DNA from: Streptomyces atratus
GTDB taxonomy: Bacteria > Actinomycetota > Actinomycetes > Streptomycetales > Streptomycetaceae
Direction of reading: 5' to 3'
Assembly: GCF_014648655.1 (NCBI RefSeq)
Contig: NZ_BMRN01000050.1
Coordinates: 1 to 38,782 of the forward strand
DNA length: 38,782 bases
Made by a program: the position numbers and the translations under genes. Shown one piece after another: positions 16,201-24,538 of this stretch. Positions within the stretch are counted from its first letter, which is position 1, and every line of letters begins with the position of its first letter. The notes under the pieces were generated by a model. That model made no database searches and was not told where the DNA came from. It was given only the letters and a program-made list of their open reading frames with translations.

Positions 16201-16583
16201 AGCGGTCGCAGCCGCCGGTACGTCACCGTGATCAGCCGCATTGCCGCCGCAGCCTGCTCTCGGGTCTCAGCGGCGACGATCGCGACCGGCTCACCGATGT
16301 GCCGGACGACGCCGCGCGCCAGCGCGGGGCGGTCGCTGTACTTGTCCCCGTAGTCGAGGTAGTTGCGGTCGGGCAGGTCGGCGGCGGTGAGCACGGCCGC
16401 GACGCCGGGCAGGGCCGCCGCGCGCCGGGTGTCGATCGCGACGATTCGGGCGTGCGGGTGCGGGCTGCGCAGCACCGCGCCGGTGAGCAGCCCGGGCGGG
16501 TCGAGGTCGCCGGTGTACTGCGCGGTGCCGTCGGTGCGGGCACGCCAGTCGACGGGTGCGGATGGCCTGCCTAGGGCGTTCAT
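13212..16583 (-). CDS. Fused molybdopterin and FAD chain of a xanthine-dehydrogenase-family hydroxylase
   Basis: This 1123-residue protein joins two subunits that are usually separate. Residues 1-750 are the molybdopterin-binding chain: AVGGDFGSRVDISHLEA (235-252), SSFRGAGGFPPN (350-361), GVGDPGTGQKTM, and the active-site glutamate E711 in GAKGLGE. Residues 795-1115 are the FAD-binding chain (PLAGGSDLLVARRQQ, LIASPQIRAVATLAGNLCQ). Inside the FAD part lies a cysteine-rich insert (C909, C914, C923, C933, C952), like the extra segment that binds a [4Fe-4S] cluster in 4-hydroxybenzoyl-CoA reductase beta and in PaoB. I chose ATG at 16583, which overlaps the ABC ATPase stop by 4 nt; a longer frame upstream is antisense-like and arginine-rich. 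Likely role: hydroxylation of an N-heterocycle, aldehyde or similar. The substrate is unknown. Confidence 0.9.
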   Translation of the reverse strand: MNALGRPSAPVDWRARTDGTAQYTGDLDPPGLLTGAVLRSPHPHARIVAIDTRRAAALPGVAAVLTAADLPDRNYLDYGDKYSDRPALARGVVRHIGEPVAIVAAETREQAAAAMRLITVTYRRLRPLPTVADALRRGAPLIHAGTARNIASEVHQSHGDFAAARARAVCVVRGSYTSAKQSHAIMEPHTVLAHWLPDQERLEIWAPSQGPRAVHGDLAHVLGLDEDRVHLNEVAVGGDFGSRVDISHLEALAAFLSIRTSRPVRFTHTRQDEFAYTKSRQTWDVDLEMGADADGTVTHLGAEILSDNGAYNMAGPSETSYGATALGSAYRISGYEAHGRCVYTTKQPPSSFRGAGGFPPNFALEVIADELADAVGMDPIDFRVKNMVSQPGETSVTGWKVKSSRLLECLETVRREIGWDAKRPLGGSGRGVGVAACIHVTGLRREGMVESGAAVDVQADGRIRLRTGVGDPGTGQKTMLVQVVADELGIDPAEVDLVTTDTDRTPHDTGAGASRGTFVSAHAVGMAARAAATALRELAAAKHGGDPAGIRIEAGHAVGNGHHTPIGELVGLAADTVDGELRVEVAYVGDFEDEDGTGHGDLSATYSFAAQAVEVEVDAQTGAVRVLQVVAAHDSGRILNPLTARGQVEGGVVMGLGAALREELIFEDGRAVNTGYADYAMPRAADAPPVKVFFLGADDPVGPYGAKGLGEIALLPTGAATVNAVSHALGIRVRAVPLTPDRIITAVRERDGGRTTRLRPIALRPGRWWVAGIRWTYPRGLHRLLHRYGTRLARPPRTGEIEQLLMPSGAAEAVAALAADSRARPLAGGSDLLVARRQQLVAPAVLVDLTGVAGFTGIRLDEDGLSLGAVVTLSQLCEHRAIPAVLRETARLIASPQIRAVATLAGNLCQEKRCWFYRQGFDCYKRSGPASPCYAVLGDHRFYHAAVDGHRCQAVTPSDLATTLAALDAVVHIRDARGERAIGIADLYSGPGETMLRPEEIITRVAVPAAALARTTEFRKLRLWEGGFAVVSAAVSVSRDASGRIGDCRAVLGGVAPVPLRAHETEHALTGLTPTHDLLARAAGGWTRHAHPLPGNDWKLDAAAGLLRQALASATGLELEDEN

Positions 16584-17461
16584 GTGGGTTCTCCCGCCCG
16601 GGTTTCGCTCGGCTGCGGCGCGGCGCCGGGTACCCAACCGGGTCCGGGGACGCTGGCCCGCAGACGCTGGGTGTACGGGTGCTGCGGATCGTCGAGGATG
16701 CGGTCGGTGGGCCCGCACTCGACGACTGAGCCGCAGTGCATCACGATCGCCTCCTCGCACAACTGCCGTACCACGGCCAGGTCGTGCGAGATGAGCAGAT
16801 AGCTGATGGAGGTGCGGTCCCGGATGTCCGCGAGCAGGTTGAGGACCTGGGCCTGGATCGAGACGTCGAGCGCGGCCACGGCCTCGTCGAGGATGACCAC
16901 GTCGGGCTCGGCGGCCAGGGCGCGGGCGATGGCGACCCGCTGGCGCTGGCCGCCGGACAGTGCGGTCGGCCGACCGCGCACCATCCGTTCGTCCAGGCCG
17001 ACCAGGTCAGCGAGTTCGGCCACCCGGGCGACCCGCTGCTCCGCCGAGAGGTCGAAGTGGACGCGCAGGATCTCGTCGAGGCACGAAGCCACGGTCTGTC
17101 GGCGGTCCAGGGAGCCGTAGGGGTCCTGGAACACCATCTGGATCTTGCGGGCCCGGATCCGGCGCTGGGTGCGCGAGCGCGCCCGGGGGCCGGCCGGCTC
17201 GCCGTCGATCAGGATGTCCCCGGCGGTCGGGGTGTCCAGGCCGACGAGCATCCGCGCGACGGTCGTCTTGCCGGAGCCGGACTCGCCGACGATCGCGAGC
17301 GACCCGCCGCACGGCAGCGTGAAGGAGACGTCGTCGACGGCGACCAGTTCGCCGCTGGGGCGGTCGGCCGTGCGAGGGACCCGGAACACCCGGCGCAGGC
17401 CCCTGGCCTGGAGCACGGGGGCCCGGTCCGGGGCCGCCGGTGACGCATTGGAGACCGTCAT
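16580..17461 (-). CDS. Peptide/nickel-type ABC importer ATPase (OppF/DppF-like)
   Basis: A 293-residue ATP-binding protein. Walker A is GESGSGKTT (59-67), the Q-loop follows in MVFQDPYGSLD, the signature is LSGGQRQR (168-175), Walker B is VVILDE (188-193), and the H-loop is LLISHDLAVV. The C-terminus has the oligopeptide-transporter-specific QHPYTQRLRASVPG. Walker B is followed by AVAALDV instead of the usual 'P.SALDV', a mild deviation. It is the second ATPase of a five-gene importer and overlaps the preceding ATPase gene by 4 nt. Confidence 0.92.
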   Translation of the reverse strand: MTVSNASPAAPDRAPVLQARGLRRVFRVPRTADRPSGELVAVDDVSFTLPCGGSLAIVGESGSGKTTVARMLVGLDTPTAGDILIDGEPAGPRARSRTQRRIRARKIQMVFQDPYGSLDRRQTVASCLDEILRVHFDLSAEQRVARVAELADLVGLDERMVRGRPTALSGGQRQRVAIARALAAEPDVVILDEAVAALDVSIQAQVLNLLADIRDRTSISYLLISHDLAVVRQLCEEAIVMHCGSVVECGPTDRILDDPQHPYTQRLRASVPGPGWVPGAAPQPSETRAGEPT

Positions 17462-18507
17462 GGCTGCTGTCCTCTCGACTGCACGCTGCTCTTGTCCGGC
17501 TCGGCGATGACGGGTTCGGTGACGACGGCTTCACTGCCGAGGATCCCGAGCTCCGTGGTCCGGTGGCAGTTGACCTGCCCGTGATCGTGCGTCTCCGGCG
17601 CGGGCCTGCCCTCCTCGCAGACCGGGGACGCCCACCGACACCGCTCGGTGAACGCGCACCCCTCTGGTGCCTCGAACGCGGCCAGCGGCCGACCGCCGAT
17701 CACCGGGAGCCGCCGGGCCCGCACGGTCAGGCTCGGTCGGGACGCCAGCAGCGCGGCGGTGTAGGGGTGCCGGGGCGCCGCGTGCAGCGACTCGGCGTCC
17801 TGGCTCTCCACGACCGTCCCCGCGTACAGCACGCTGATCCGGTCGCACACTGCTGTCGCGAGCTCCAGGTCGTGCGTGATGAACAGCATCGCCACGCCGT
17901 GGTCGCGCCGGAGCCGGTCGAGGATGCCCATCACCTCGGACTGGGTGGTCACGTCCAGGGCGGTCGTCGGTTCGTCGGCCAGCAGCAGCCGGGGGTTCGC
18001 CACGAGCGCCGAAGCGATCATGACCCGCTGCAGCAGGCCGCCGGAGAGCTGGTGCGGATACTGCCGCAGCCGTCGCTCGCCGTCCTCGACGCCGACCTCG
18101 GCCAGCAGGGAGACGGCCTTGCGGTCGGCGTCGCGTCTCCGCATGCCGAGCGTGCTGCGCAGGCCCTCTGTGAGGAAGTCGCCGATGGTGCGCACGGGGT
18201 TGATGTGCGCCCGGGGGTCCTGGAAGATCATCGCGACGTCGGTGGTTCGGTACCGCCGCAGCGCGGCCCCGGCCAGCTCCAGCACCGGCTCACCGTCGAA
18301 CATGATCTGGCCGGACACCTGGGCACCCGCCGGGAGCAGCCGGCCGACGGCGCGGGCCGTCATCGACTTGCCGGAACCCGACTCGCCGATCAGGCCAAGG
18401 GCCTCACCGGGCCCGATCGCGAACGATGCCTGGTGGATGACGGTGCGCATCTGTCCCTGGACCGGCAGGGCGACCCGCAGGTCCTCGACTGTCAGTAGTT
18501 CGGTCAC
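17458..18507 (-). CDS. Peptide/nickel-type ABC importer ATPase (OppD/DppD-like)
   Basis: A 349-residue ATPase from GTG at 18507 (VTELLTVEDLRVALPV). It shows Walker A GESGSGKS (41-48), the Q-loop MIFQDPRAHINP, the signature LSGGLLQR (154-161), Walker B LLLADE (174-179) and the H-loop FITHDLELA. The extended C-terminal domain has the HPYTAALLASRP motif and the cysteine set GCAFTERCRWASPVC...VNCH, seen in DppD-type proteins where it may hold an iron-sulfur cluster. The GTG overlaps the permease stop (GTGA). Confidence 0.92.
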   Translation of the reverse strand: MTELLTVEDLRVALPVQGQMRTVIHQASFAIGPGEALGLIGESGSGKSMTARAVGRLLPAGAQVSGQIMFDGEPVLELAGAALRRYRTTDVAMIFQDPRAHINPVRTIGDFLTEGLRSTLGMRRRDADRKAVSLLAEVGVEDGERRLRQYPHQLSGGLLQRVMIASALVANPRLLLADEPTTALDVTTQSEVMGILDRLRRDHGVAMLFITHDLELATAVCDRISVLYAGTVVESQDAESLHAAPRHPYTAALLASRPSLTVRARRLPVIGGRPLAAFEAPEGCAFTERCRWASPVCEEGRPAPETHDHGQVNCHRTTELGILGSEAVVTEPVIAEPDKSSVQSRGQQP

Positions 18508-19367
18508 CTGGTACTCCTCTGCGAGCGCTCGGTGAACCGGTCGCCGAGGATGTTGAACGCGCCGACCGCGAGGACGATCAGCGCACTGGCGTAGAGGGAC
18601 TCCTGCGGGTAGCCGTTGAGGATCGAGGGCTGACCTGTGGAGACCATCACGCCCCAGTCGGCGGTCGGTGGCTGGACCCCGAGTCCCAGGAACGACACCG
18701 CGGCGAGGTCGACCATGGCGTAGCCGAACGTCAGCGTGCTCTGGGCCACGATCAGTGGCATCAGGTTGGCCAGGATGTGGCGCACGCAGATCGCCGGCGC
18801 GCCGACCCCTTGGATGGTCAGGGCGGTGATGTACGGCTGTGACTTCTCGCGCAACGCCGCGCTGCGCACCGTCCGGGCGATGTAGGGGATGTAGGCGATC
18901 ACCAGGGCGGCGACGGCGGCGCCGAGGCCGGCGCGGAAGACGGCCACCACCAGCACCGCCAGCAGGACGCCGGGGAAGGCGAACAGGATGTCCAGGATCC
19001 TGGACACCACCGCATCGACCCAACCGCCCAGCCAGGCCGACACGATCGCGACAGTCAGCCCCAACGCGGTCGCGAGGACCACCACGAGGAGCGGTCCGAT
19101 CAGGCTCGACCTGGCCCCGACCAGCAGCCGGGAGAGCAGGTCGCGGCCGGACGCGTCGGTGCCGAGAAGATGGTCCCCCGACGAACCGAGGTTGGCGTCC
19201 AGCAGGCTGATGTTGTTCGGATCGTGGGGGGCCAGCCACGGCGCGAGCACGGCGATCAGGGCCAGCAGGGCGATGACGCCGATGGCCGTCCACCCGACCG
19301 GGCCGAGCCCGGGGTCCGTGCGCGCCACACGGGGCAGGGCCCTTCGGCGCAGGGTGAGCGTCGTCAC
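18504..19367 (-). CDS. Peptide-type ABC importer permease (OppC/DppC-like)
   Basis: A 287-residue membrane protein with an N-terminal helix (GWTAIGVIALLALIAVLAPW), a short periplasmic loop with LGTDASGRDLLSRLLVGAR, and four to five further helices. The EAA-type cytoplasmic loop for ATPase contact lies near REKSQPYITALTIQGVGAP. It ends with the typical SFLGLGVQPPTADWGVMV region. It overlaps both flanking genes by 4 nt. Confidence 0.92.
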   Translation of the reverse strand: MTTLTLRRRALPRVARTDPGLGPVGWTAIGVIALLALIAVLAPWLAPHDPNNISLLDANLGSSGDHLLGTDASGRDLLSRLLVGARSSLIGPLLVVVLATALGLTVAIVSAWLGGWVDAVVSRILDILFAFPGVLLAVLVVAVFRAGLGAAVAALVIAYIPYIARTVRSAALREKSQPYITALTIQGVGAPAICVRHILANLMPLIVAQSTLTFGYAMVDLAAVSFLGLGVQPPTADWGVMVSTGQPSILNGYPQESLYASALIVLAVGAFNILGDRFTERSQRSTR

Positions 19368-20308
19368 TGGGTCCCTCCTCGGGCCATGCGGGGGTCGATC
19401 AGGGGGTACAGCAGGTCCACCACGGTGCTGAGGATCACGAACACGGCCACCATGAGCAGGACAACCGCCTGGACGGCCGGGAAGTCGTTGGCGGCTACCG
19501 ACTGCACCAGGAAGGAGCCCAGGCCGTTGAGGTTGAAGGCCCGCTCCACCACGACCGATCCGGCGACCAGTCCGGCCACGGTGATCCCGGCGACCGTGGT
19601 CACCGGGATCATGCCGTTGCGCAGGACGTGGCGGCGCAGGATCTTCCGGCGCGGGATGCCGCGGCTGCGCGCGGTCTCCACGTGTTCGCGTCCCAGCTCC
19701 TCACGCAGGGCACCACGGGTGATCCGGGCGATCAGGGCACTTGAGGACACGGCCAGCGCGATCGCGGGGAGGGTGAGGTGCCAGAGCCGGTCGAGAAGTC
19801 CCGAGCCGTCGCCGAACACCGGGAACCAGCGCACGTCCACGGCGAACACCGAGATGAGCGCGATCGCGGTGACGAAGCTCGGCAGGGCCAGGCCGACCGT
19901 GGTCCCCAGGGTGATCCCCGAGTCGAGCGGGCCCTTGAACAGGGCCGCAATGGTCCCGGCGGCGATGCCGCCGAGGATGATCAGCACCGCCGCGTAGCCG
20001 ACGAGCAGTGCCGAGGTTTGCGCCCTGGCTCCGATCAGGGTGCTGACGTCCTGGTGGGCGACGATCGACTGCCCGAGGTGCCCGTGCAGCACACCGCCGA
20101 GCCAGTCCGCGTAGCGCACCAGGAAGGGCTGGTCCAGTTGGTACTGGTGCCGTAGCTCCGCCAGCGTCAGGGGTGAGACCTCCCGCCCTCCGGTGAGGAA
20201 GGAGATCGGGTCGCCCGGCGCGAGGTAGAGCGCAGCGAAGACCACGAAGCTGGAGATCCACAGCGTCAACAGCAGACCGACCAGCCGGCCGAGCAGGAAC
20301 CGGATCAT
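19364..20308 (-). CDS. Peptide-type ABC importer permease (OppB/DppB-like)
   Basis: A 314-residue membrane protein starting MIRFLLGRLVGLLLTLWISS. It has the conserved APGDPISFL loop, LDQPFLVRYADWLGGVLHG, six predicted helices and the EAA loop REELGREHVETARSRG, followed by ILRRHVLRNGMIPV. The ATG at 20308 follows the binding-protein stop by 33 nt. It forms the translocation pore with the DppC-like subunit. Confidence 0.92.
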   Translation of the reverse strand: MIRFLLGRLVGLLLTLWISSFVVFAALYLAPGDPISFLTGGREVSPLTLAELRHQYQLDQPFLVRYADWLGGVLHGHLGQSIVAHQDVSTLIGARAQTSALLVGYAAVLIILGGIAAGTIAALFKGPLDSGITLGTTVGLALPSFVTAIALISVFAVDVRWFPVFGDGSGLLDRLWHLTLPAIALAVSSSALIARITRGALREELGREHVETARSRGIPRRKILRRHVLRNGMIPVTTVAGITVAGLVAGSVVVERAFNLNGLGSFLVQSVAANDFPAVQAVVLLMVAVFVILSTVVDLLYPLIDPRMARGGTQ

Positions 20309-20341
20309 GGCGTGACTCCCCTCTTACTCCGCTGCGGCGGG

Positions 20342-22030
20342 CTACTTGGCGCCAACATCGGCTGCCCAGGGTGCGTAGAGGTAGACGAAGGAGGCCGGTG
20401 CGCCGGTGATCCGGTTGTTCATGAACAGCCGGTTCGCCGGTTCCGCGATCGGGAGGACCGCTACGTCCTTGGTGATCTGCGCCTGCGCCTGGACGGTGAA
20501 CTCGGCCCGCTGGGCGTCGTCTTCGGTGACGAGCGCCTTGTTGATCGCGGCGGTAGTGGCGGCATTGTCGTAGGCCCCGAAGTTGAAGAACTCGCCGGGC
20601 CGGAACGTGCCGTACAGCTCCAGGGGTTCGGGCAGGTCGGTGTAGTTGGTGGTGAAGAAGGCGTCGACCTGGCTCCGGGCCTTGACGTCGGAGAAGAAGG
20701 TCGTGTAGGTCGAGGTGGGGAAGCTCTGAAGCCGGATGTTCAGGCCGACCTTCTTCCCGGCGTCCTGGACCACGGTGGCGAGCTGGGAGTAGAGCGGCTG
20801 GTCGGACACCGAGGCGATGACGATCTCGCCCTTGGGTGACCCGGCGTCTTTGACCAGCTTGCGGGCGGCGGCCAGATCGGTCTGCGCGGCGGGCAGCTTG
20901 GCGTAGGCGGCGGAGTACATGTCCTGGGCGTAGCCCCAGATACCGGTTCCGCCGTAGGCGCGGAGCGGGGAAGCGGTGTCCTTGTAGATCTGCTTGTCGA
21001 TGCCCTGGTAGTCGATGGCCAGTTGGAGCGCCTGCCGGATGCGGATGTCCTGGAGCGGCGACTTCCTCGTGCTGAACACCAGAGCGACGCTCTGCTGGGT
21101 CTTTCCGAGCCAGAGCTTGCCCGGCGCACCGGTGCGCAGCTGGCCGAGCCCGCTCAGCGGCGCGTCATAGGTGCCGTCGATCTGCCCGGTGAGGAGGGCG
21201 TTGGTGAGCGGGGCCTCGTCCATGACCCAGCGGAACTCGAAGGTCTTGGTCTTGGCCAGGCGGGTCCTGTCCCAGTAGGCGTCGTTGCGCACCAGCGTCA
21301 CCGACTGGCCGACCTTCCAGGACTGGACCTTGTACTGGCCGGTACACATCTCGCCGCCGGTCGGAGTCCCCGCGGCGGCCCCCTTGGCGGTGTAGAACTT
21401 CGCGCTGCCCACATCGCCTGCCGCTGTCGCCAACCAGCGGTCGAACAGGGCGTCCGGCTTGGTGAGCTTGACGGTGACCTGGTAGGCGCCGGTCTTCGTG
21501 ATCGACTTGACGTGCTGGTAGCTGCCGGCCCAAAGCGACGCGACGCTCGGGTCCAGTTGCCGGCTCAGACTGTAGACCACGTCGGTGGCAGTCATCGGCG
21601 AGCCGTCCCAGAAGGTGACGCCCTGCCGGATCGTGTAGACGTACGTGGTGGGATCGGGATGAACCGTGGCGGTGGCGAGGTTGGGCACCACCTTGTAGTC
21701 GGGGGTGAGCCGGTAGAGGCCCTCGCACAGGTTGGCCACCACGGTGTTCTCGGAGTAGCTGTAGGCCTTGGTCCAGTCGAGTGAGGACGGCTCGCCATAC
21801 GGCAGGTTCCAGACGACCTTGCCCGCGTCGTGCGTGGCGGCCGGGGTGAACACCGCCAGTTGCTTCGCATCGGGGGCGGCAACCGGGGCCCTGGCGGGGC
21901 TCGCGCAGCCGGCGACTGCGGTCAACGCGAAAGCGGTCCCGACTGCGAGCGCCGCGGCAGGTGAGCAGAGCCTGCGCGTGGGTGACGCGGGTGACGCGGT
22001 GGTGCGGTCATTGCCTTCTCTTCGCTCCAT
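20342..22030 (-). CDS. Extracellular solute-binding lipoprotein, family 5
   Basis: A 562-residue substrate-binding protein for the adjacent importer. The N-terminus has a basic stretch, a hydrophobic run (AAALAVGTAFALTAVAG) and a lipobox with the modified cysteine at C42 (AVAGC), so it is anchored outside the membrane. Family 5 features include DWTKAYSYSENTVVANLCEG, the VYTIRQGVTFWDGSPMTATD motif and DIRIRQALQLAIDYQGI. Family members bind peptides but also nickel, sugars or amide-rich small molecules, so the ligand is open. The catabolic operon suggests the pathway substrate (inference). The gap to the aldehyde dehydrogenase gene is 21 nt. Confidence 0.92.
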   Translation of the reverse strand: MERREGNDRTTASPASPTRRLCSPAAALAVGTAFALTAVAGCASPARAPVAAPDAKQLAVFTPAATHDAGKVVWNLPYGEPSSLDWTKAYSYSENTVVANLCEGLYRLTPDYKVVPNLATATVHPDPTTYVYTIRQGVTFWDGSPMTATDVVYSLSRQLDPSVASLWAGSYQHVKSITKTGAYQVTVKLTKPDALFDRWLATAAGDVGSAKFYTAKGAAAGTPTGGEMCTGQYKVQSWKVGQSVTLVRNDAYWDRTRLAKTKTFEFRWVMDEAPLTNALLTGQIDGTYDAPLSGLGQLRTGAPGKLWLGKTQQSVALVFSTRKSPLQDIRIRQALQLAIDYQGIDKQIYKDTASPLRAYGGTGIWGYAQDMYSAAYAKLPAAQTDLAAARKLVKDAGSPKGEIVIASVSDQPLYSQLATVVQDAGKKVGLNIRLQSFPTSTYTTFFSDVKARSQVDAFFTTNYTDLPEPLELYGTFRPGEFFNFGAYDNAATTAAINKALVTEDDAQRAEFTVQAQAQITKDVAVLPIAEPANRLFMNNRITGAPASFVYLYAPWAADVGAK

Positions 22031-22051
22031 GCCGAGCTCCTTGTTCGGGGA

Positions 22052-23512
22052 TCACCAGGACGTTGCGATGTACTTCGTTTCAAGGAACTCCAGGAGGCCG
22101 TCGTGGCCGCCCTCGCGTCCCAAGCCGCTCTGCTTGACGCCGCCGAAGGGCGCGGCCGGGTCCGAGACCAGGCCCCGGTTGAGCGCGACCATGCCGAACT
22201 CCAGCCGCTCGCTGACCCGCAGGCCACGCGCCAGGTCGGTGGTGTAGACGTAGGCGGCGAGGCCGTAGGGGGTGTCGTTCGCGGCGGCGATGGCCTCGTC
22301 CTCGGTCGTGAAGGAGACGACGGGCGCGACCGGGCCGAAGATCTCCTCACCGAGGATGGCTGCCCCGGCGCGGACGCCGGACAGGACCGTCGGCGGGTAG
22401 AAGTAGCCGGGGCCCTCGGGCACGGCGCCGCCGGTCAGGGCGGTGGCTCCGCCGTCCAGTGCGCCGCGGACCAGGTCGTGGACCTTGTCGCGGGCGGCGG
22501 CGTTGACCAGCGGTCCAAGTTGGGTGCCGGGGTCCAGTCCAGGGCCGGTCGCGAGTTGTTCCATCGCGGCCGCGAGTCGGGCCGAGAACTCGGCGGCGAC
22601 CGGTTCCTGGACGTAGAAGCGGTTGGCGGCCGTGCAGGCCTCGCCGCCGTTGCGCATCTTGGCGACCATCGCACCGGCGACGGCCTGGTCCAGGTCCGCG
22701 TCGGCGAAGACCAGGAACGGCGCGTTGCCGCCCAGTTCCATGGAGCAGCTGATCACCTGGTCGGCGGCTTCCTTGAGCAGGACCACGCCGACCTCGGTGG
22801 AGCCGGTGAACGACAGCTTGCGCACCCGGGGGTCGTGCAGCATCGCCGAGACCGCAGGGCCACTGCGCCGGGTGACGACGACGTTGACCACGCCGTCGGG
22901 CACGCCGGCCTCGGCGAGGATCGCGGCGATCAGCAGGGCGGTCAGCGGCGTCTCGGTGGCCGGCTTGAGGACGACGGTGCAGCCCGCGGCCAGCGCCGGT
23001 CCGATCTTGCGGGTGGCCATCGCCGCCGGGAAGTTCCACGGTGTGACCAGGACGCTGACGCCGATCGGCTGCCGGGTCACCAGGATGCGGTTGGCGCCGG
23101 ACGGCGCAATGCGCAGGTCGCCGTCGATCCGCACGGCCTCCTCGGCGTACCAGCGGAAGAACTCGGCGGCGTAGCCGGCCTCGCCGAGGGCGTCGGGGAG
23201 CGCCTTGCCGTTCTCCCGGACGATCAGCTCGGCCACCTCGGTCAGGCGTGCCGTCATCAACTCGTAGGCGCGGCGCAGGATCTCCGCGCGTTCCCGGGGC
23301 GGCGTCGCGGCCCAGGCCGGGGCGGCGCGGTGGGCCGCGGCGACCGCGTCGAGGGCGTCGGCAACGTCCCCGGCCGCGACCGAGGCGAAGGCCTCGCCGG
23401 TTGCCGGGTCGACCACGTCGACCCGGGCCTTGTCAGCCGCCGGCCGCCACTGGCCGTCGACGAACAGATCGGTGAACAGCGGATCAGGGTGGGTGGTGAT
23501 CAGTTCGGACAT
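22052..23512 (-). CDS. NAD(P)-dependent aldehyde dehydrogenase
   Basis: A 486-residue enzyme of the succinate-semialdehyde/aromatic-aldehyde dehydrogenase kind. It has N160 in TPWNFP, the cofactor lysine K183 (VLKPATETPL), SFTGSTEVG, the general base E259 (MELGGNAPFLVF) and the nucleophile C293 (RNGGEACTAANRFYV). The C-terminus KQSGLGREGGHDGLLEFLET fits the GabD-like group. Next to an aldolase-like gene, the likely role is oxidation of the aldehyde released by retro-aldol cleavage, as NahF or PhdK do in arene pathways (inference). Upstream gap 36 nt. Confidence 0.9.
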   Translation of the reverse strand: MSELITTHPDPLFTDLFVDGQWRPAADKARVDVVDPATGEAFASVAAGDVADALDAVAAAHRAAPAWAATPPRERAEILRRAYELMTARLTEVAELIVRENGKALPDALGEAGYAAEFFRWYAEEAVRIDGDLRIAPSGANRILVTRQPIGVSVLVTPWNFPAAMATRKIGPALAAGCTVVLKPATETPLTALLIAAILAEAGVPDGVVNVVVTRRSGPAVSAMLHDPRVRKLSFTGSTEVGVVLLKEAADQVISCSMELGGNAPFLVFADADLDQAVAGAMVAKMRNGGEACTAANRFYVQEPVAAEFSARLAAAMEQLATGPGLDPGTQLGPLVNAAARDKVHDLVRGALDGGATALTGGAVPEGPGYFYPPTVLSGVRAGAAILGEEIFGPVAPVVSFTTEDEAIAAANDTPYGLAAYVYTTDLARGLRVSERLEFGMVALNRGLVSDPAAPFGGVKQSGLGREGGHDGLLEFLETKYIATSW

Positions 23513-23548
23513 GGAGTTCCCTCTTGCGGATACGGGGCTGCGTCGGGC

Positions 23549-24538
23549 TCAGAGGTTCTGCTTGCGGGACATCGCCGGCTGGACGAGCCGGCCCCGCTCC
23601 TGCTGCTCGGCCCGGCGGAGGATGTGCAGCGCGAGCACGACGTCCTGCTCGGGGCTGCCGATGGACTTGAACACTGCGGTCCTGTCGTCGGCCGCTGTCG
23701 GCGGGACCTCAAGGGCGGTACCGAGAAGCAGCGCGCGGGCCGAATCGAAGCCGAACCGGTCGCGCGCCTCGATGAGGTCGCCGGATTCGTGCAGGGCATC
23801 GGTCGTGTCGATGAGCACCACGCCTGCGGAGGTGAACACGTCTCCGGCCGCTTCGCGCTGGTCCGGAGCGGTGGAGCCGATGGAGGCCAGGACCGGCAGT
23901 CCTTCGATGTCCTGCGCCCGGTAGACCACCGGCCCGTTGGACGCCGTGGCCGAGTAGGCGATGTGAGCGTCCTTGACCGCGGCGCGGACCGAGTCCACCG
24001 CGACGACCTTCAGGCCGAGCTCGGTGGCCATGTCGGCGGCGAAGGCCTCCCGATTGGCCGGGTTGCGGCTGGTGACTCGGGCCTCACCGATGTCGGTGAC
24101 GGCTGCGAGCGCGCGCAGCCCGGCACGGGCCTCGGCGCCGGAGCCGATGACCGCGACGGTGGCGTCCCCCGAGCCGCGGTGCAGGGCCTGGACGCCGAGG
24201 GCGGCGGTGGCGGCTGTGCGCAGGGTGGTCAGTGCGGCGGCATCCACGACGCCGAGCGGCGCGCCGTCCTCCGTGCTGAAGAGATGGCAGGCGTAGTGGA
24301 CGCCGTCACCGATCCAGTGGAACTGCTTGTAGCCGAAGACGCCCAGGTCGGGCAGGGCCACGACCAGGAACCGGGTCCCGGACTCACCCTGGTCCCAGTC
24401 CACCTGGACCCGCCCGGTGACGACCCGGCCGGGTACGGCGGCCGCGAGGGCCGCCTCGCGGGCCGCCGCCAGCGCGTCCTGCTGCGTGACCAGTGCGGTG
24501 ACGTCCGGGCCGTCGACCATCCGCATCAGGCCGCTCAT
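23549..24538 (-). CDS. Ornithine cyclodeaminase / mu-crystallin family protein (possible ketimine or imine reductase)
   Basis: A 329-residue NAD(P)-binding protein: N-terminal substrate part (LVTQQDALAAAREAAL), the GAPLGVVDAAALTTLRTAAT motif, and the Rossmann loop VAVIGSGAEARAGLRAL, then ARVTSRNPANREAF. The family includes ornithine cyclodeaminase, alanine dehydrogenase, pyrroline-2-carboxylate reductase and ketimine reductases. The ATG overlaps the aldolase-like stop by 4 nt (ATGA), so the two are tightly linked. In a pathway for a nitrogen-containing ring, reduction of a cyclic imine is a reasonable guess, but the sequence does not settle the reaction. Confidence 0.85.
   Translation of the reverse strand: MSGLMRMVDGPDVTALVTQQDALAAAREAALAAAVPGRVVTGRVQVDWDQGESGTRFLVVALPDLGVFGYKQFHWIGDGVHYACHLFSTEDGAPLGVVDAAALTTLRTAATAALGVQALHRGSGDATVAVIGSGAEARAGLRALAAVTDIGEARVTSRNPANREAFAADMATELGLKVVAVDSVRAAVKDAHIAYSATASNGPVVYRAQDIEGLPVLASIGSTAPDQREAAGDVFTSAGVVLIDTTDALHESGDLIEARDRFGFDSARALLLGTALEVPPTAADDRTAVFKSIGSPEQDVVLALHILRRAEQQERGRLVQPAMSRKQNL

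Noticed and set aside
16584..16760. 59-residue N-terminal extension of the Mo/FAD protein
   Set aside because: It is arginine- and proline-rich, overlaps the ABC ATPase gene, and looks like a shadow frame; ATG 16583 gives the usual 4-nt overlap.
18508..19293. Long N-terminal extension in frame with the OppD-like ATPase
   Set aside because: It lies antiparallel in codon sense within the DppC-like gene's region, is low-complexity, and GTG 18507 gives a clean coupled start.
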